Of a stretch of 31,010 bases of DNA, positions 6,770 through 14,997 are shown piece after piece. Under the pieces are notes generated by a model. The model saw only the letters and a program-made list of their open reading frames with translations, was not told the DNA's origin and did no database searches. This DNA comes from Burkholderiales bacterium (GTDB taxonomy: Bacteria > Pseudomonadota > Gammaproteobacteria > Burkholderiales > Burkholderiaceae_C), in the NCBI GenBank assembly GCA_947448105.1, contig CANFNE010000003.1:1-31010 (forward strand). Reading direction: 5' to 3'. The stretch's first letter is position 1. Each line of letters begins with the position of its first letter. Made by a program: the position numbers and the translations under genes.

Positions 6770-7786
6770 TCAGCGTTCCTCCACGCGACCGTCGGCGTGC
6801 CGGGCGAAGCGCCCTGTGTCACGCGGATGCACCGGATCGCTCGCCCCCCAGGGCCAACCGCCAAACTCGGTGCGGCGGTAGTCGGCAAAAGCCTGGTGGA
6901 TTTCGGCCTGGGTGTTCATCACAAAAGGTCCGTACTGCGCTACCGGCTCGCCAATCGGGCGGCCTTGCAGCATCAGCAGTTCTGCCTCTTGGTCGCCGTT
7001 GACCAGTTCCAGCGCGTCTTGGGCCCGCACTTCCACCACCGACTGTACGTTCACCGACGTGTTCCCCATGGACAGGGTCTGGCCCTGGAAGAAATAGAGC
7101 TGGCGGCGCGTGCCTGCGTGGCGGGCGCCGGGCAGCGTCCAGCGCGCGCCAGGTGCCATGCGCAGGGTGAAGATGGCCAGGTCGGAGTCGGGCTCGCTGG
7201 CCCAGGAGTCGGGCGGCGGCGGCAGGCCCCGGGCGCCGTCCAACGCACCGGCGGCCACCATCACCTCGGTCGCGCGGCCTTGCGCGTCTTGGTGGTGCAG
7301 GGTTTGCACGTTTTCGCCCCAAAACATGGTGAAGTGCGGCTCGGCCATTTTGTTTTTGGCCGGCAGATTGAGCCAAATCTGGAACAGCTCGGCTGAATTG
7401 GGCGCATCCATCTTGCGCAGCGGAAACATTTCGCAGTGAACGATGCCCTTGCCCGCAGTCAGCCACTGCACATCGCCCGGGCCAAAGCGGGCAGTGGCGC
7501 CCAGCGAATCCGAATGATCGATGTGGCCCTGGCGCACGATGGTCACCGTCTCAAAGCCGCGGTGCGGGTGGGCCGGAAAGCCGGGAATGGTCTTGCCGTG
7601 GTACATGCTCCAGCCGTCCTTGCCCGCAAAGTCCTGGCCCAGATTGCGTCCTTGCAGGCTCGCGTCGGGGCCCATGGCGGCGTTGCCGCGCGGGTAGTGG
7701 TCCAGGTGGTGGACGCAAAACAAAAACGGGTCCATGGTCGGCCAAGGCGGCGCGGACAAAGGCGTGATGCTGAGGATGCTGCTCAT
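6770..7786 (-). CDS. Pirin family protein (bicupin)
   Basis: Pirins are cytoplasmic iron-binding bicupins, some with quercetinase activity or roles in redox sensing. This one has 338 residues, longer than the usual 230-290. The N-terminal cupin carries the metal ligands: HPHRGFETVT gives two histidines and GIVHCEMF a histidine and a glutamate, matching the His-His-His-Glu set. FGPGDVQWLTAGKGI is the family signature. The start is the ATG at 7784-7786 (MSSILS), with GGAG nine bases upstream. An in-frame ATG at 7801 and more upstream codons lack a ribosome-binding site. It is monocistronic, convergent with the yqjK-like gene and divergent from the sialidase-like gene. The substrate cannot be told from sequence. 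Confidence 0.93.
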   Translation of the reverse strand: MSSILSITPLSAPPWPTMDPFLFCVHHLDHYPRGNAAMGPDASLQGRNLGQDFAGKDGWSMYHGKTIPGFPAHPHRGFETVTIVRQGHIDHSDSLGATARFGPGDVQWLTAGKGIVHCEMFPLRKMDAPNSAELFQIWLNLPAKNKMAEPHFTMFWGENVQTLHHQDAQGRATEVMVAAGALDGARGLPPPPDSWASEPDSDLAIFTLRMAPGARWTLPGARHAGTRRQLYFFQGQTLSMGNTSVNVQSVVEVRAQDALELVNGDQEAELLMLQGRPIGEPVAQYGPFVMNTQAEIHQAFADYRRTEFGGWPWGASDPVHPRDTGRFARHADGRVEER

Positions 7787-7948
7787 GGGGGGTGTCTCCA
7801 TGTGATTGACAAATACGAAGCCGGTATTGGGCCACAGCTGGCGCGGGTTGGCGCCAGGATGTGGCCGCGCGCCGGTCAACCCTGCCCGGATCCGGCCCAG
7901 TGCGGCGCGCCATAACGCCGCCCTTGGGCAGCCCGATAAGATCCGACC

Positions 7949-9211
7949 ATGTTTTTTCACCCTGGATTCTTGCCGCGTGCGGGTTGTGTCTTGCTCGTGC
8001 TGCTGGCCGTCTGGGCGCTGCAGACCGCGCAAGGCCCAAGCGCCAGCCCGCGCCCCAGGGCATCACCCGCGCCGGGCTTGTCCGGTGAACAAGCCGCCGC
8101 CCTTGGGCACTGGGCGCCGGTGGCGCGCGGCACCATTCCTATGCCGGCGGGCGTGCCCGCAGCGCATGCCAGCGTGCTGGTGGCCATGCCCGCGGGCGAT
8201 TCGGCGGCCTTGACCGCCTTTTGGTTTGCGGGCGACCGCGAGAGCGCGCCCAATGTGCAGATTGCCGCGTCCCGATTTGACCGCGCCAGCCAGGCCTGGA
8301 GCCCGGCACGCATCGTAGTCAACCGCCACGCCATGGGTGCGCAACTGGGTTTTGGCCTGCGCCGCTTGGGCAACCCGGTGGCGTGGGTGGACGCGAACGG
8401 GCGCATGCACCTGTTTGTGGTGGCCACGGGTTGGGGCGGTTGGGCGGCGTCACGCGTGCTGCATTTGCGCCAGGCACCGGACAGCAGCGCGTCTGATTTG
8501 CAGTTTGAGCCGCTGCGCGTGCTGCCCTTGTCCTGGCTGTGGAACCTGAGCTATTTGGTGCGCACCGCGCCGCTGCCGCTGGCCGACGGTGGCATGGTGC
8601 TGCCTGCCTATTTCGAGCTGGGGGCAAAAACCCCGGTGGCGCTGCGCTTTGACGCCCAGGGCGAATGGCTTGGCATGGCGCGTATGTCGCAACGCACACA
8701 CCAATTGCAACCAGCCCTGCTGGCCACGTCGGCCACGGACTGGCTGGCCCTGCTGCGCGACACCCGGCCTCTGGGAAAAATCGGTGTTGCCCAGACGCAT
8801 GACGGCGGCCAAACCTGGCACGACGCGCCCGACCTGCCGCTGGACAACCCCGACGCAGGTATCGCCACCCTGAGCGTGGGCGCGCAGCATTTACTGGTGT
8901 TCAACCCGTCCACCTTCAGCCGCCAAAGTCTGCGTCTGGCGCGTTCTGCCGATGGCGCGCAGTGGTCCACGCAGCGCGATCTGGTGGACGGCGTGCCGGG
9001 CCAGGAGTTTTCTTACCCGGCACTGGCCTGGGCCGACCGCAGCCTGTGGGTAAGTTACACCGACCAGCGCAAAAGCATTGCCTGGCAGCGGTTGGATTGG
9101 GTGGCCGATGGTGGCCCGCGTGTGACCGCTGCCGCGCAGCGAGCCCCAGCCATGGCCTCAGCCCACCCCGCGCCTGCCGCTGCAGCGCCCAATGTCCGGG
9201 CCATGCCATGA
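7949..9211 (+). CDS. Sialidase/BNR-repeat-like exported protein
   Basis: The protein has 420 residues. The N-terminus has a hydrophobic helix (about 12-27, CVLLVLLAVWALQT) that is a signal peptide or anchor, then a Pro/Ala-rich linker. The body looks like a sialidase-fold beta-propeller: an Asp-box THDGGQTW near residue 283 (consensus SxDxGxTW), a degenerate SADGAQWS near 333, and EFSYPALAW with WVSYTDQR near the end, as in exo-alpha-sialidase-like proteins. I do not see a clear FRIP motif, so sialic acid cleavage is unproven and it may act on another glycan or only bind one. Residues after about 395 are Ala/Pro-rich. The stop overlaps the next start as ATGA (9208-9211). No strong ribosome-binding site is visible before the ATG at 7949. 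Confidence 0.85.
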   Translation: MFFHPGFLPRAGCVLLVLLAVWALQTAQGPSASPRPRASPAPGLSGEQAAALGHWAPVARGTIPMPAGVPAAHASVLVAMPAGDSAALTAFWFAGDRESAPNVQIAASRFDRASQAWSPARIVVNRHAMGAQLGFGLRRLGNPVAWVDANGRMHLFVVATGWGGWAASRVLHLRQAPDSSASDLQFEPLRVLPLSWLWNLSYLVRTAPLPLADGGMVLPAYFELGAKTPVALRFDAQGEWLGMARMSQRTHQLQPALLATSATDWLALLRDTRPLGKIGVAQTHDGGQTWHDAPDLPLDNPDAGIATLSVGAQHLLVFNPSTFSRQSLRLARSADGAQWSTQRDLVDGVPGQEFSYPALAWADRSLWVSYTDQRKSIAWQRLDWVADGGPRVTAAAQRAPAMASAHPAPAAAAPNVRAMP

Positions 9212-9966
9212 ACCTCTTTTCTGTATTGGCCGACGCGGGCGCTTGGGGCGCCCATAGCGCGCCCGTGTTGCCCGCCCTGGACAGCTTGTACTGGCTGCGC
9301 CACGCTGCTTGGAGCCTGGTGCTGGCTGCTGTCGTCGTGCTGCTGGGCGCAAGGCGCCGGGGCGCTGACGCTGGCCTTGGTGATGGTTTTGGTGTTGGTG
9401 CGCGCACCGCCTTGCTCGCCGGGCTGCTGGCGGCCTGGGCCTGGGTGCCGGGCGAGGGGGGCTTGGCCTATTGGCTGGGCTTGGCGTTTCAGGTGCCCAG
9501 CGTGTTGTCTTGCGTGCTCGCGCTTGGGGTGGTGGCGCGGGCCTGTGCGCTGTGCGCCACACCGGGGCGTGCGGCCAGTGGGGCCGTGCAGCCCAGCGGC
9601 GCTGACCTCCCCCACGAAGGCCTTGGCGCATGGGCGGCGGTGTATCTGGGCGCCGGGGTGCTGCTGGGCTGGATTTTGCTGCTTGATACGTTTGCGCTGC
9701 TTCCTGTGCAGGTTTACGTCTGGGGTTTTGAGCCGCCCGCTTTTCTGCTGGTCTGCACCCTGGCCTTGTTGCCCTGGGTGGTGGCGGGGGCAGGAGTCTG
9801 GCGCACCAGCGCTGTTGGGCAAGTCGGTGTGGCCCTGGCCGTGTTTGCGCTGTCGCGCTGGCCCAGTGGCAATGTGTGGGACGCCTTGCTTGATCCCTGG
9901 CTGTGGCTGGTGCTTAACGGCTGCGCGATCCGCGCTGTGGCAAGGCGCTGGCGTTCGGCTTCTTAA
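9208..9966 (+). CDS. Polytopic membrane protein of unknown function
   Basis: This 252-residue, very hydrophobic protein has about six or seven predicted membrane helices, for example LVLAAVVVLLG near residues 35-45, YLGAGVLLGWILLLDTFALL near 147-166 and FLLVCTLALLPWVVAGAGVW near 177-196. A loop at about 117-140 is polar. I recognise no family. It is coupled to the sialidase-like gene by a 4-base ATGA overlap, so the two products are probably made together and may form an export or membrane partner pair. It converges on the glycosyltransferase operon with 30 bases between. Confidence 0.85.
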   Translation: MNLFSVLADAGAWGAHSAPVLPALDSLYWLRHAAWSLVLAAVVVLLGARRRGADAGLGDGFGVGARTALLAGLLAAWAWVPGEGGLAYWLGLAFQVPSVLSCVLALGVVARACALCATPGRAASGAVQPSGADLPHEGLGAWAAVYLGAGVLLGWILLLDTFALLPVQVYVWGFEPPAFLLVCTLALLPWVVAGAGVWRTSAVGQVGVALAVFALSRWPSGNVWDALLDPWLWLVLNGCAIRAVARRWRSAS

Positions 9967-9996
9967 ACCGCGGTCTTGCCCACCGGCGGTCCTGCT

Positions 9997-11832
9997 TTAT
10001 TGCGCCGCGCCAGGCAGCAACAACCATTCCCGCCCCAACAGCCATTGCTGCGGGTACCAGACATTGGCCAGGGTGACTTCGCCACTTTTGTGGCGGCTTT
10101 TGACGTGCCAACGGTAGCCCAGCACGGTGCAAGCGGGTGCGCAACTGGGTTCGGTGGCCTGGGAATCGTCGTCTAGCCAAACCACGGCGTCAAAAGAGGC
10201 CAGTAGGAAAGTAAGGCGCTCGGCGGGCGGCATTTCGGGGTGCAGCGCGCCGGTGTTGCGTCCGGCCACGTCAAACGGCTCCAGGGTGCTGTGCGGCATC
10301 AGGAAGTGAAAACGCTCGTACTGGCCGGTAAAGCCGTTGGGCACGGCCACGCGTTTGCCCTGCAATTGCGCCAGGGCTGCGGGGTGGTACTGGGCTTGCG
10401 CGCTGTCCAGCGGGGCGACCATCAGGCCAAAGCTGGCGTAGACGCACAGGCAGGCCAGCAGCGTGGCGTTGCGGCTCCAGTCGCGCCGCAGACAGGCTGC
10501 CAGGGCTGCCGCCAAACCCAGCGCCACGGCCAGCATGGCGGCCCAGCGCAGGCTGGGCGCGCCAATATCCATGGCGCCCATGACCCAGGCGATCCGCCCC
10601 AGCAGCACGGTGGCCGTGCTGGTGATGGCCACCGTGAGCACAAACCAGACACGCGCCACCCGCTCCCAGTGCAGCGCCAGCAGCACGGCCAGCGCCGGCA
10701 TGGCCGGAATCACATAACGCGCCGAGCGCTGGCTGGGAATGCTGAAAATCACCAGCCACACCAGCAGCCACAGCCACAGCGTGCGTTCAGGTGCCGGGAT
10801 GTGTCGCCAGCGTTTGCCGTTGCACAGTGCCTTGGCACCGGCCCAGGCCAGGCCCATGACCACAAACCACAAGAGCCCGGCGTTTTCCAGGTAGGCCAGC
10901 AGCTGCGTCCAAATCGGGTAGTCGCCCCACAGGGCGGCGCGCCAATAGCCCTGGCTGGGCGCCATCTTGCCGGCGTTTTCGCCCAGCACAAACTCTTGCC
11001 ACACGGCAGCCGGGTCCGGGTCCAGCGCAAACCACAGGGCAAACACGCCCAGCGCCAAAGCCGCGCTCCACGCCACTGCGGCGGTAGTACGCAGCACATG
11101 GCGCAGGCGCAGTGGCTGGCCCGCCAGCAGTGCGCACCAAAGCGTGGCGGCAGCCGGCGCCACCAGCGCGAAGGATTTGTACAGCAGGCCCAGGCCCATG
11201 CTCAGGCCCAACAGGCCGAACCAGAGCAGCACGGGCAGGGCGCTCCACGCGCCGGGGCGCGCCAGCCAGCTTGGCGTCCAGGTGCCGCTCGCCTGGTTTG
11301 GGTGGCGCAACTGGCTCCACAGCAGCGCCCACATTGGCAGCGCCAGCCAAAAGGTCTCAGGCGCCGACGTCAGATAGACCCGTCCGTAGCGAAAGCTGGA
11401 AAAAAACGCCAGGTACAGCACCGCTGCCAGCACGCCGGTGCGCCAGTTGCTGCGCAGGCGCTGCGTGAACCAGGCCACTGCCGCGGCGGTGAGCAGCGTG
11501 TAGACCACGCTGGGCAGGCGCAGCGCAAACAGCGTCCAGTGCGCGCCCCAGTCGCCCACCACCAGTGCCTGCCAAAACAGCAGCGGCGGCTTGGTGTTGC
11601 GCATAGTGCCCAGGTCCGACACCAGAGGCAACCAGTGGCCGGCTTCGGCTGTGAGGCGGGCAATGTGGATATAGACCATCTCGTCGCCGTTGGTGGGGGC
11701 GTAAAAGCTGCCCAGGCCGAAAAAATACAGGGCAACCGCCAGTGCCAGCAGCGCCAGCCAGGGCCACAGCGCCGTGGAGTCAGCGTCCGTGCCCGCGCGC
11801 GCTGGTGTCGCGGCGATGGAATGGCCCGTCAT
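9997..11832 (-). CDS. ArnT-like glycosyltransferase (GT83/PMT family)
   Basis: Enzymes of this integral-membrane GT-C family move a sugar from a polyprenyl-phosphate donor to lipid A, glycolipid or protein on the periplasmic side. The 611 residues begin with a membrane helix (23-40). The first periplasmic loop has the catalytic-type acidic pair in NGDEMVYIHIARL (D50, E51), followed by GHWLPL and KPPLLFW (81-87), as in ArnT and related PMT-like enzymes. About ten more hydrophobic segments follow, then a soluble C-terminal domain. It starts 9 bases after gtrA and is the last gene of a three-gene operon with GT9 and GtrA. The acceptor and sugar cannot be told; aminoarabinose is not implied, since no arn genes are present. 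Confidence 0.92.
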   Translation of the reverse strand: MTGHSIAATPARAGTDADSTALWPWLALLALAVALYFFGLGSFYAPTNGDEMVYIHIARLTAEAGHWLPLVSDLGTMRNTKPPLLFWQALVVGDWGAHWTLFALRLPSVVYTLLTAAAVAWFTQRLRSNWRTGVLAAVLYLAFFSSFRYGRVYLTSAPETFWLALPMWALLWSQLRHPNQASGTWTPSWLARPGAWSALPVLLWFGLLGLSMGLGLLYKSFALVAPAAATLWCALLAGQPLRLRHVLRTTAAVAWSAALALGVFALWFALDPDPAAVWQEFVLGENAGKMAPSQGYWRAALWGDYPIWTQLLAYLENAGLLWFVVMGLAWAGAKALCNGKRWRHIPAPERTLWLWLLVWLVIFSIPSQRSARYVIPAMPALAVLLALHWERVARVWFVLTVAITSTATVLLGRIAWVMGAMDIGAPSLRWAAMLAVALGLAAALAACLRRDWSRNATLLACLCVYASFGLMVAPLDSAQAQYHPAALAQLQGKRVAVPNGFTGQYERFHFLMPHSTLEPFDVAGRNTGALHPEMPPAERLTFLLASFDAVVWLDDDSQATEPSCAPACTVLGYRWHVKSRHKSGEVTLANVWYPQQWLLGREWLLLPGAAQ

Positions 11833-11841
11833 GGCGCGCTC

Positions 11842-12333
11842 TCAAGACTTGCGAAAAGTCCAGCGGTCATTGGCCAGAAAGTTGCTCACACTGGCAATGA
11901 CGATGGCAATCACATTGGCCAGCATGTAGTGCATCAGGTGTGCCAGCCACAGCGTAAGCGCGTACTGCAGCGCAATGCCAAACCACGAGGCCAGTGCATA
12001 TTTGAGCAGCTGCACGCCCAGATGGGGCGCTCGAACGTCTTCGGAAACGACCGAGGCCTCTCGCTGCGCCTGCACCCGGTCGGCCCAGGTCCACAGGCGG
12101 TTCCAGGTGAAGTTGTTGGCGGTGGCCACCGCAATCGCAACCGCGAGAGAAGCCCAGGGTTTGCCCTGGGGCCCTTCGATGGACTGAAACAGGTATTCAT
12201 GGCACAGGTAAAGCACCGCAATGTTGACGACCGTGCCGCTGGCCCCGACCAGGCCAAACTTCAGGTAGCGAAACCGTGTGAGCCCGGCCACGGTGTGCAG
12301 GGCGCGGGCCTGCCAGCCAGAGGCTGCACTCAT
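11842..12333 (-). CDS. GtrA family membrane protein
   Basis: GtrA-like proteins are small four-helix membrane proteins thought to flip polyprenyl-phosphate-linked sugars across the inner membrane. The 163 residues show the family start FRYLKFGLVGASGTVVN, then WASLAVAIAVATANNFTWNRLWTW and the final SNFLANDRWTF, both typical. The ATG at 12331-12333 overlaps the GT9 stop codon as ATGA (12330-12333), which decides the start over longer options. A polar insertion of about 25 residues (DRVQAQREASVVSEDVRAPH) sits between helices 2 and 3. With a GT-C glycosyltransferase downstream, the likely role is to supply its donor in the periplasm. Confidence 0.93.
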   Translation of the reverse strand: MSAASGWQARALHTVAGLTRFRYLKFGLVGASGTVVNIAVLYLCHEYLFQSIEGPQGKPWASLAVAIAVATANNFTWNRLWTWADRVQAQREASVVSEDVRAPHLGVQLLKYALASWFGIALQYALTLWLAHLMHYMLANVIAIVIASVSNFLANDRWTFRKS

Positions 12334-13571
12334 GCGCCAGCGCCCGTAGCGTCGCTTGCCAGGTAGCGCAGCGCGTCGGCCAGCACCGGGTCGGGTGCGA
12401 TGCGTTTGAGGCACTGGTTGTCACCATCGCAAAAGGTCAGGCGGTGGTTGTAGGCGGAAAGACAGGGCGAGCAGGCAATGCCACTTTCCAAAATGGTGTT
12501 GCGCGAGCCCAAGGGGCCGTACAACTTGCCGGTCTCAGGGCCAAAGAACACCATGGTCTGGATGGGCGTGAGCGTGGCAAAGTGGCCGGGCCCGCCATCG
12601 TTGGTAATCAGCAGTGCAGACGCATGGAACAGCATCAGCAGTTCGCGGATGCTGCGGGTGTAGCCGGTCAGGTCAATGCAGGCCTCGCTCTTGATTTGTG
12701 CCATCAGGTCACGCGCCAGTTGTGCGTCGTCTTTGAGGCCAATCAGGCCCACGGCAAACCCGGCAGCGCACAGACCTTGCGCCACGCGCGCATAGTGCGC
12801 GGCAGGCCAGGCGCGCTCGGGCAGGATGCCTCCACCGGCGTAGAGCAGCACCAGCTTGCGGCCGGCGGTGACCGCGTGGTCGGTGTGGACCTTGTGTTGG
12901 TATTGGGCCAGTTCGGCGTCGCTAAAGCGCACGGAGAGTTCGGTGTCTGCGGGCAGGTCGCGAATGGCCGCCGCCTTGTTACGCGGCGCGCTGCCAGCGC
13001 TGTCCAGCGCATCGACCAGCGACAAAAACTGCTTGCTGATGTGCTGGTAGGGGTTGTAGGGAATGGCGTGGTTGATAAAGCTGCCGCGGTACAGGCCTTC
13101 TTGCGTGTGCGGCGTGTAGCCCACGCGCACCGGCGCGCCGGTGGTGAACGACAGCAGGGCGCTCACGCGGGAGAAGAGCTCACAGTCAATCACCGCGTCC
13201 AGCTGCAAACGGCGCATGGCCAGGCTGACTTTGACAATGTCGCCGATCAGCGCGCCGCCTGAACGGTCGTCCAGGCTGTGCATGTTCTCAGGCTCGGTGA
13301 GTTGCAGGAGTTTGGAGACTTCCTGGTTTTTCTTGAGCTGCAGGATATGGATCTTGGCTTGCGGATACTGGCGACGCAGTTGCGCAAACATCGGCCCGGC
13401 CAGCACGATGCTGCCCATCTCGGACAACAGGATCACTAGGATGTTTTTGGCATCCCGGGCGACCCTGGGCGCGGGCTTTCCCCCTGAAGTTAAACGAACC
13501 CATCCAGACACCCCGGCGCACAGCAGCTGGCCTACCCAGCGGTCAATAAAGCGTTGTGTCTGGAGTTTCAT
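12330..13571 (-). CDS. Glycosyltransferase family 9 (heptosyltransferase-like)
   Basis: GT9 enzymes (WaaC/WaaF type) add heptose or related sugars to LPS cores in the cytoplasm. The 413 residues show two Rossmann halves: ILVILLSEMGSIVLAGPMF (about 44-62) and LVLLYAGGGILPERAWPAAHY, with the donor-site ITNDGGPGHFATL and a C-terminal cysteine cluster CSPCLSAYNHR, FCDGDNQCLKRI. Where WaaC/F have SLGD this protein has SEMGS, marking a different GT9 subfamily whose acceptor I cannot state. The start is the ATG at 13571. It heads an operon with gtrA (4-base overlap) and the ArnT-like gene. It could act in LPS core, O-antigen or another surface glycan. Confidence 0.92.
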   Translation of the reverse strand: MKLQTQRFIDRWVGQLLCAGVSGWVRLTSGGKPAPRVARDAKNILVILLSEMGSIVLAGPMFAQLRRQYPQAKIHILQLKKNQEVSKLLQLTEPENMHSLDDRSGGALIGDIVKVSLAMRRLQLDAVIDCELFSRVSALLSFTTGAPVRVGYTPHTQEGLYRGSFINHAIPYNPYQHISKQFLSLVDALDSAGSAPRNKAAAIRDLPADTELSVRFSDAELAQYQHKVHTDHAVTAGRKLVLLYAGGGILPERAWPAAHYARVAQGLCAAGFAVGLIGLKDDAQLARDLMAQIKSEACIDLTGYTRSIRELLMLFHASALLITNDGGPGHFATLTPIQTMVFFGPETGKLYGPLGSRNTILESGIACSPCLSAYNHRLTFCDGDNQCLKRIAPDPVLADALRYLASDATGAGA

Positions 13572-13590
13572 GCGGTTATCTAATCAGTTG

Positions 13591-13631
13591 GGGACAGAGC
13601 AAATTTACGTTGTAAATATGGGGTCTGTCCC
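13591..13631. repeat. REP-like nested palindrome between metK and the GT9 gene
   Basis: GGGACAGA (13591-13598) pairs perfectly with TCTGTCCC (13624-13631). Inside lies a second perfect hairpin, ATTTAC-GTT-GTAAAT (13603-13617). The GGGACAGA/TCTGTCCC arms resemble the ends of dispersed palindromic repeats, often linked to RAYT transposases, that I recall from proteobacterial genomes; that link is from memory. It sits 9 bases after the metK stop and 20 bases before the GT9 start, both minus strand. It could serve as a terminator for metK. Confidence 0.6.
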
Positions 13632-13639
13632 GCAAGTTC

Positions 13640-14821
13640 TTACAAACCCGCTGCTGCGCGCAGCGCCGCTGCTTTGTCTGTGCGTTCCCAGGTGAACTCG
13701 GGCTCTTCGCGACCGAAGTGACCGTAGGCTGCGGTCTTCTCGTAGATGGGGCGCAGCAGGTCGAGCATCTGGATGATGCCTTTGGGGCGCAGGTCAAAGT
13801 GCGCGGCCACCAAAGCGGACAGTTTGTCGTCGGGCATGACGCCAGTGCCTTCGGTATACACCGTGATGTTCATGGGCTGGGCCACGCCAATCGCGTAAGC
13901 CACTTGCACCTGGCATTGCTTGGCCAAACCGGCGGCCACCACGTTTTTCGCCACATAGCGGGCGGCGTAAGCCGCCGAGCGGTCCACCTTGGACGGGTCT
14001 TTGCCCGAAAAAGCGCCGCCGCCGTGCGGGCAGGCGCCGCCGTAGGTGTCCACAATGATCTTGCGACCGGTCAAACCGCAGTCGCCTTGCGGGCCGCCGA
14101 TAACGAAACGGCCGGTGGGATTGACCAGGTAGCGCGTGTTGTGCAACCACTCTTTGGGTAGCACCGGCTTGATCAGCTCTTCAATGATGGCTTCGGTGAA
14201 GCTGGCCTTCATGCTGTGCTGGTCTTGCGACTGGTCCGGGCTGTGCTGGGTGGACAGCACGACGGTGTCAATGCTGTGGGGTTTGCCGTCCACATAGCGC
14301 ATGGTGACCTGGCTCTTGGCGTCCGGGCGCAAAAAGGGCAGGCGGCCGTCCTTGCGCAACTGGGCCTGGCGCTCCATCAGGCGGTGGGCGTAGTAAATGG
14401 GCGCGGGCATCAGCTCGGGCGTCTCGTCGCAAGCGTAGCCAAACATCAGGCCCTGGTCGCCAGCGCCGGTGTTGAGGTGATCGTCACTGGCGTGGTCCAC
14501 GCCCTGGGCGATGTCGTTGGATTGCTTGTCATAGGCCACCAGCACGGCGCAGCCTTTGTAGTCGATACCGTATTCGGTGTTGTCGTAGCCGATGCGCTTG
14601 ATGGTGTCGCGCGCCACCTGGATGTAGTCCACGTGCGCGTTGGTGGTGATCTCGCCGGCCAGCACCACCAGACCGGTGTTACACAAGGTCTCGGCTGCCA
14701 CACGGGACTTGGGGTCTTGCTTGAAGATTGCGTCCAGGATTGCGTCAGAAATCTGGTCGGCGACCTTGTCGGGGTGGCCTTCAGAAACAGACTCGGAAGT
14801 GAATAGAAAATCGTTCGCCAT
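13640..14821 (-). CDS. metK: S-adenosylmethionine synthetase
   Basis: MetK makes SAM from methionine and ATP with release of phosphate and diphosphate, as a cytoplasmic tetramer. The 393 residues are full length. Visible motifs: SVSEGHPDKVADQISDAILD (11-30, His and Asp ligands), GAGDQGLMFGYA (the conserved hexapeptide region) and GGGAFSGKDPSKVDRSAAY (the phosphate-binding loop, with both lysines). GGAG lies 5 bases before the ATG. A promoter with TTGTCA (14901-14906), a 16-base spacer and TAAAGC (14879-14884) can be read on the minus strand, and its -35 lies inside a perfect palindrome at 14891-14906. Transcription is likely controlled there. Confidence 0.98.
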   Translation of the reverse strand: MANDFLFTSESVSEGHPDKVADQISDAILDAIFKQDPKSRVAAETLCNTGLVVLAGEITTNAHVDYIQVARDTIKRIGYDNTEYGIDYKGCAVLVAYDKQSNDIAQGVDHASDDHLNTGAGDQGLMFGYACDETPELMPAPIYYAHRLMERQAQLRKDGRLPFLRPDAKSQVTMRYVDGKPHSIDTVVLSTQHSPDQSQDQHSMKASFTEAIIEELIKPVLPKEWLHNTRYLVNPTGRFVIGGPQGDCGLTGRKIIVDTYGGACPHGGGAFSGKDPSKVDRSAAYAARYVAKNVVAAGLAKQCQVQVAYAIGVAQPMNITVYTEGTGVMPDDKLSALVAAHFDLRPKGIIQMLDLLRPIYEKTAAYGHFGREEPEFTWERTDKAAALRAAAGL

Positions 14822-14878
14822 AGTTGCTCCAAAAGTGTGGTCAAGTCGCGTTGCTTGGGCTTTTGGCTTGCAGCGAAC

Positions 14879-14906
14879 GCTTTAGCAGATTTGTCAGTAC
14901 TGACAA
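14879..14906 (-). promoter_or_regulatory. Candidate metK promoter
   Basis: On the minus strand, TTGTCA (14906-14901) and TAAAGC (14884-14879) are spaced by 16 bases. The -35 is one change from TTGACA and the -10 is weak. This would give a leader of about 50 bases before metK. The weak -10 makes the call tentative. Confidence 0.45.
14891..14906. promoter_or_regulatory. 16-bp perfect palindrome, candidate operator
   Basis: TTGTCAGTACTGACAA is its own reverse complement over all 16 bases. It lies in the divergent region between metK and the first acyltransferase gene and covers the proposed metK -35 hexamer. A dimeric repressor of SAM metabolism, such as an ArsR-family SahR-type regulator, would fit this place, but no regulator gene lies near and the motif is not one I can match. 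Confidence 0.55.
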
Positions 14907-14997
14907 GGCACAATGGCAAGCCCGTGAAGGATCGCCCTTGTGTGTCGCCCTGCAAGTAGTTCTATAACTCGGCGACAGCGCGCATTTTATCCCAGCA

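Noticed and set aside
7806..7811. Perfect TTGACA hexamer before the sialidase-like gene
   Set aside because: No acceptable -10 lies 15-19 bases downstream, so I do not call a promoter.
8335..8351. 17-base sequence GGGTGCGCAACTGGGTT also found at 10135-10151
   Set aside because: The copies are in different genes and contexts, with no flanking similarity. I take it as chance in GC-rich coding DNA.
10240..12366. Plus-strand reading frame of 708 codons opposite the ArnT-like and GtrA genes
   Set aside because: Its composition (Gln/His/Arg/Gly-rich) is typical of a high-GC shadow frame. The minus strand encodes clear membrane families.
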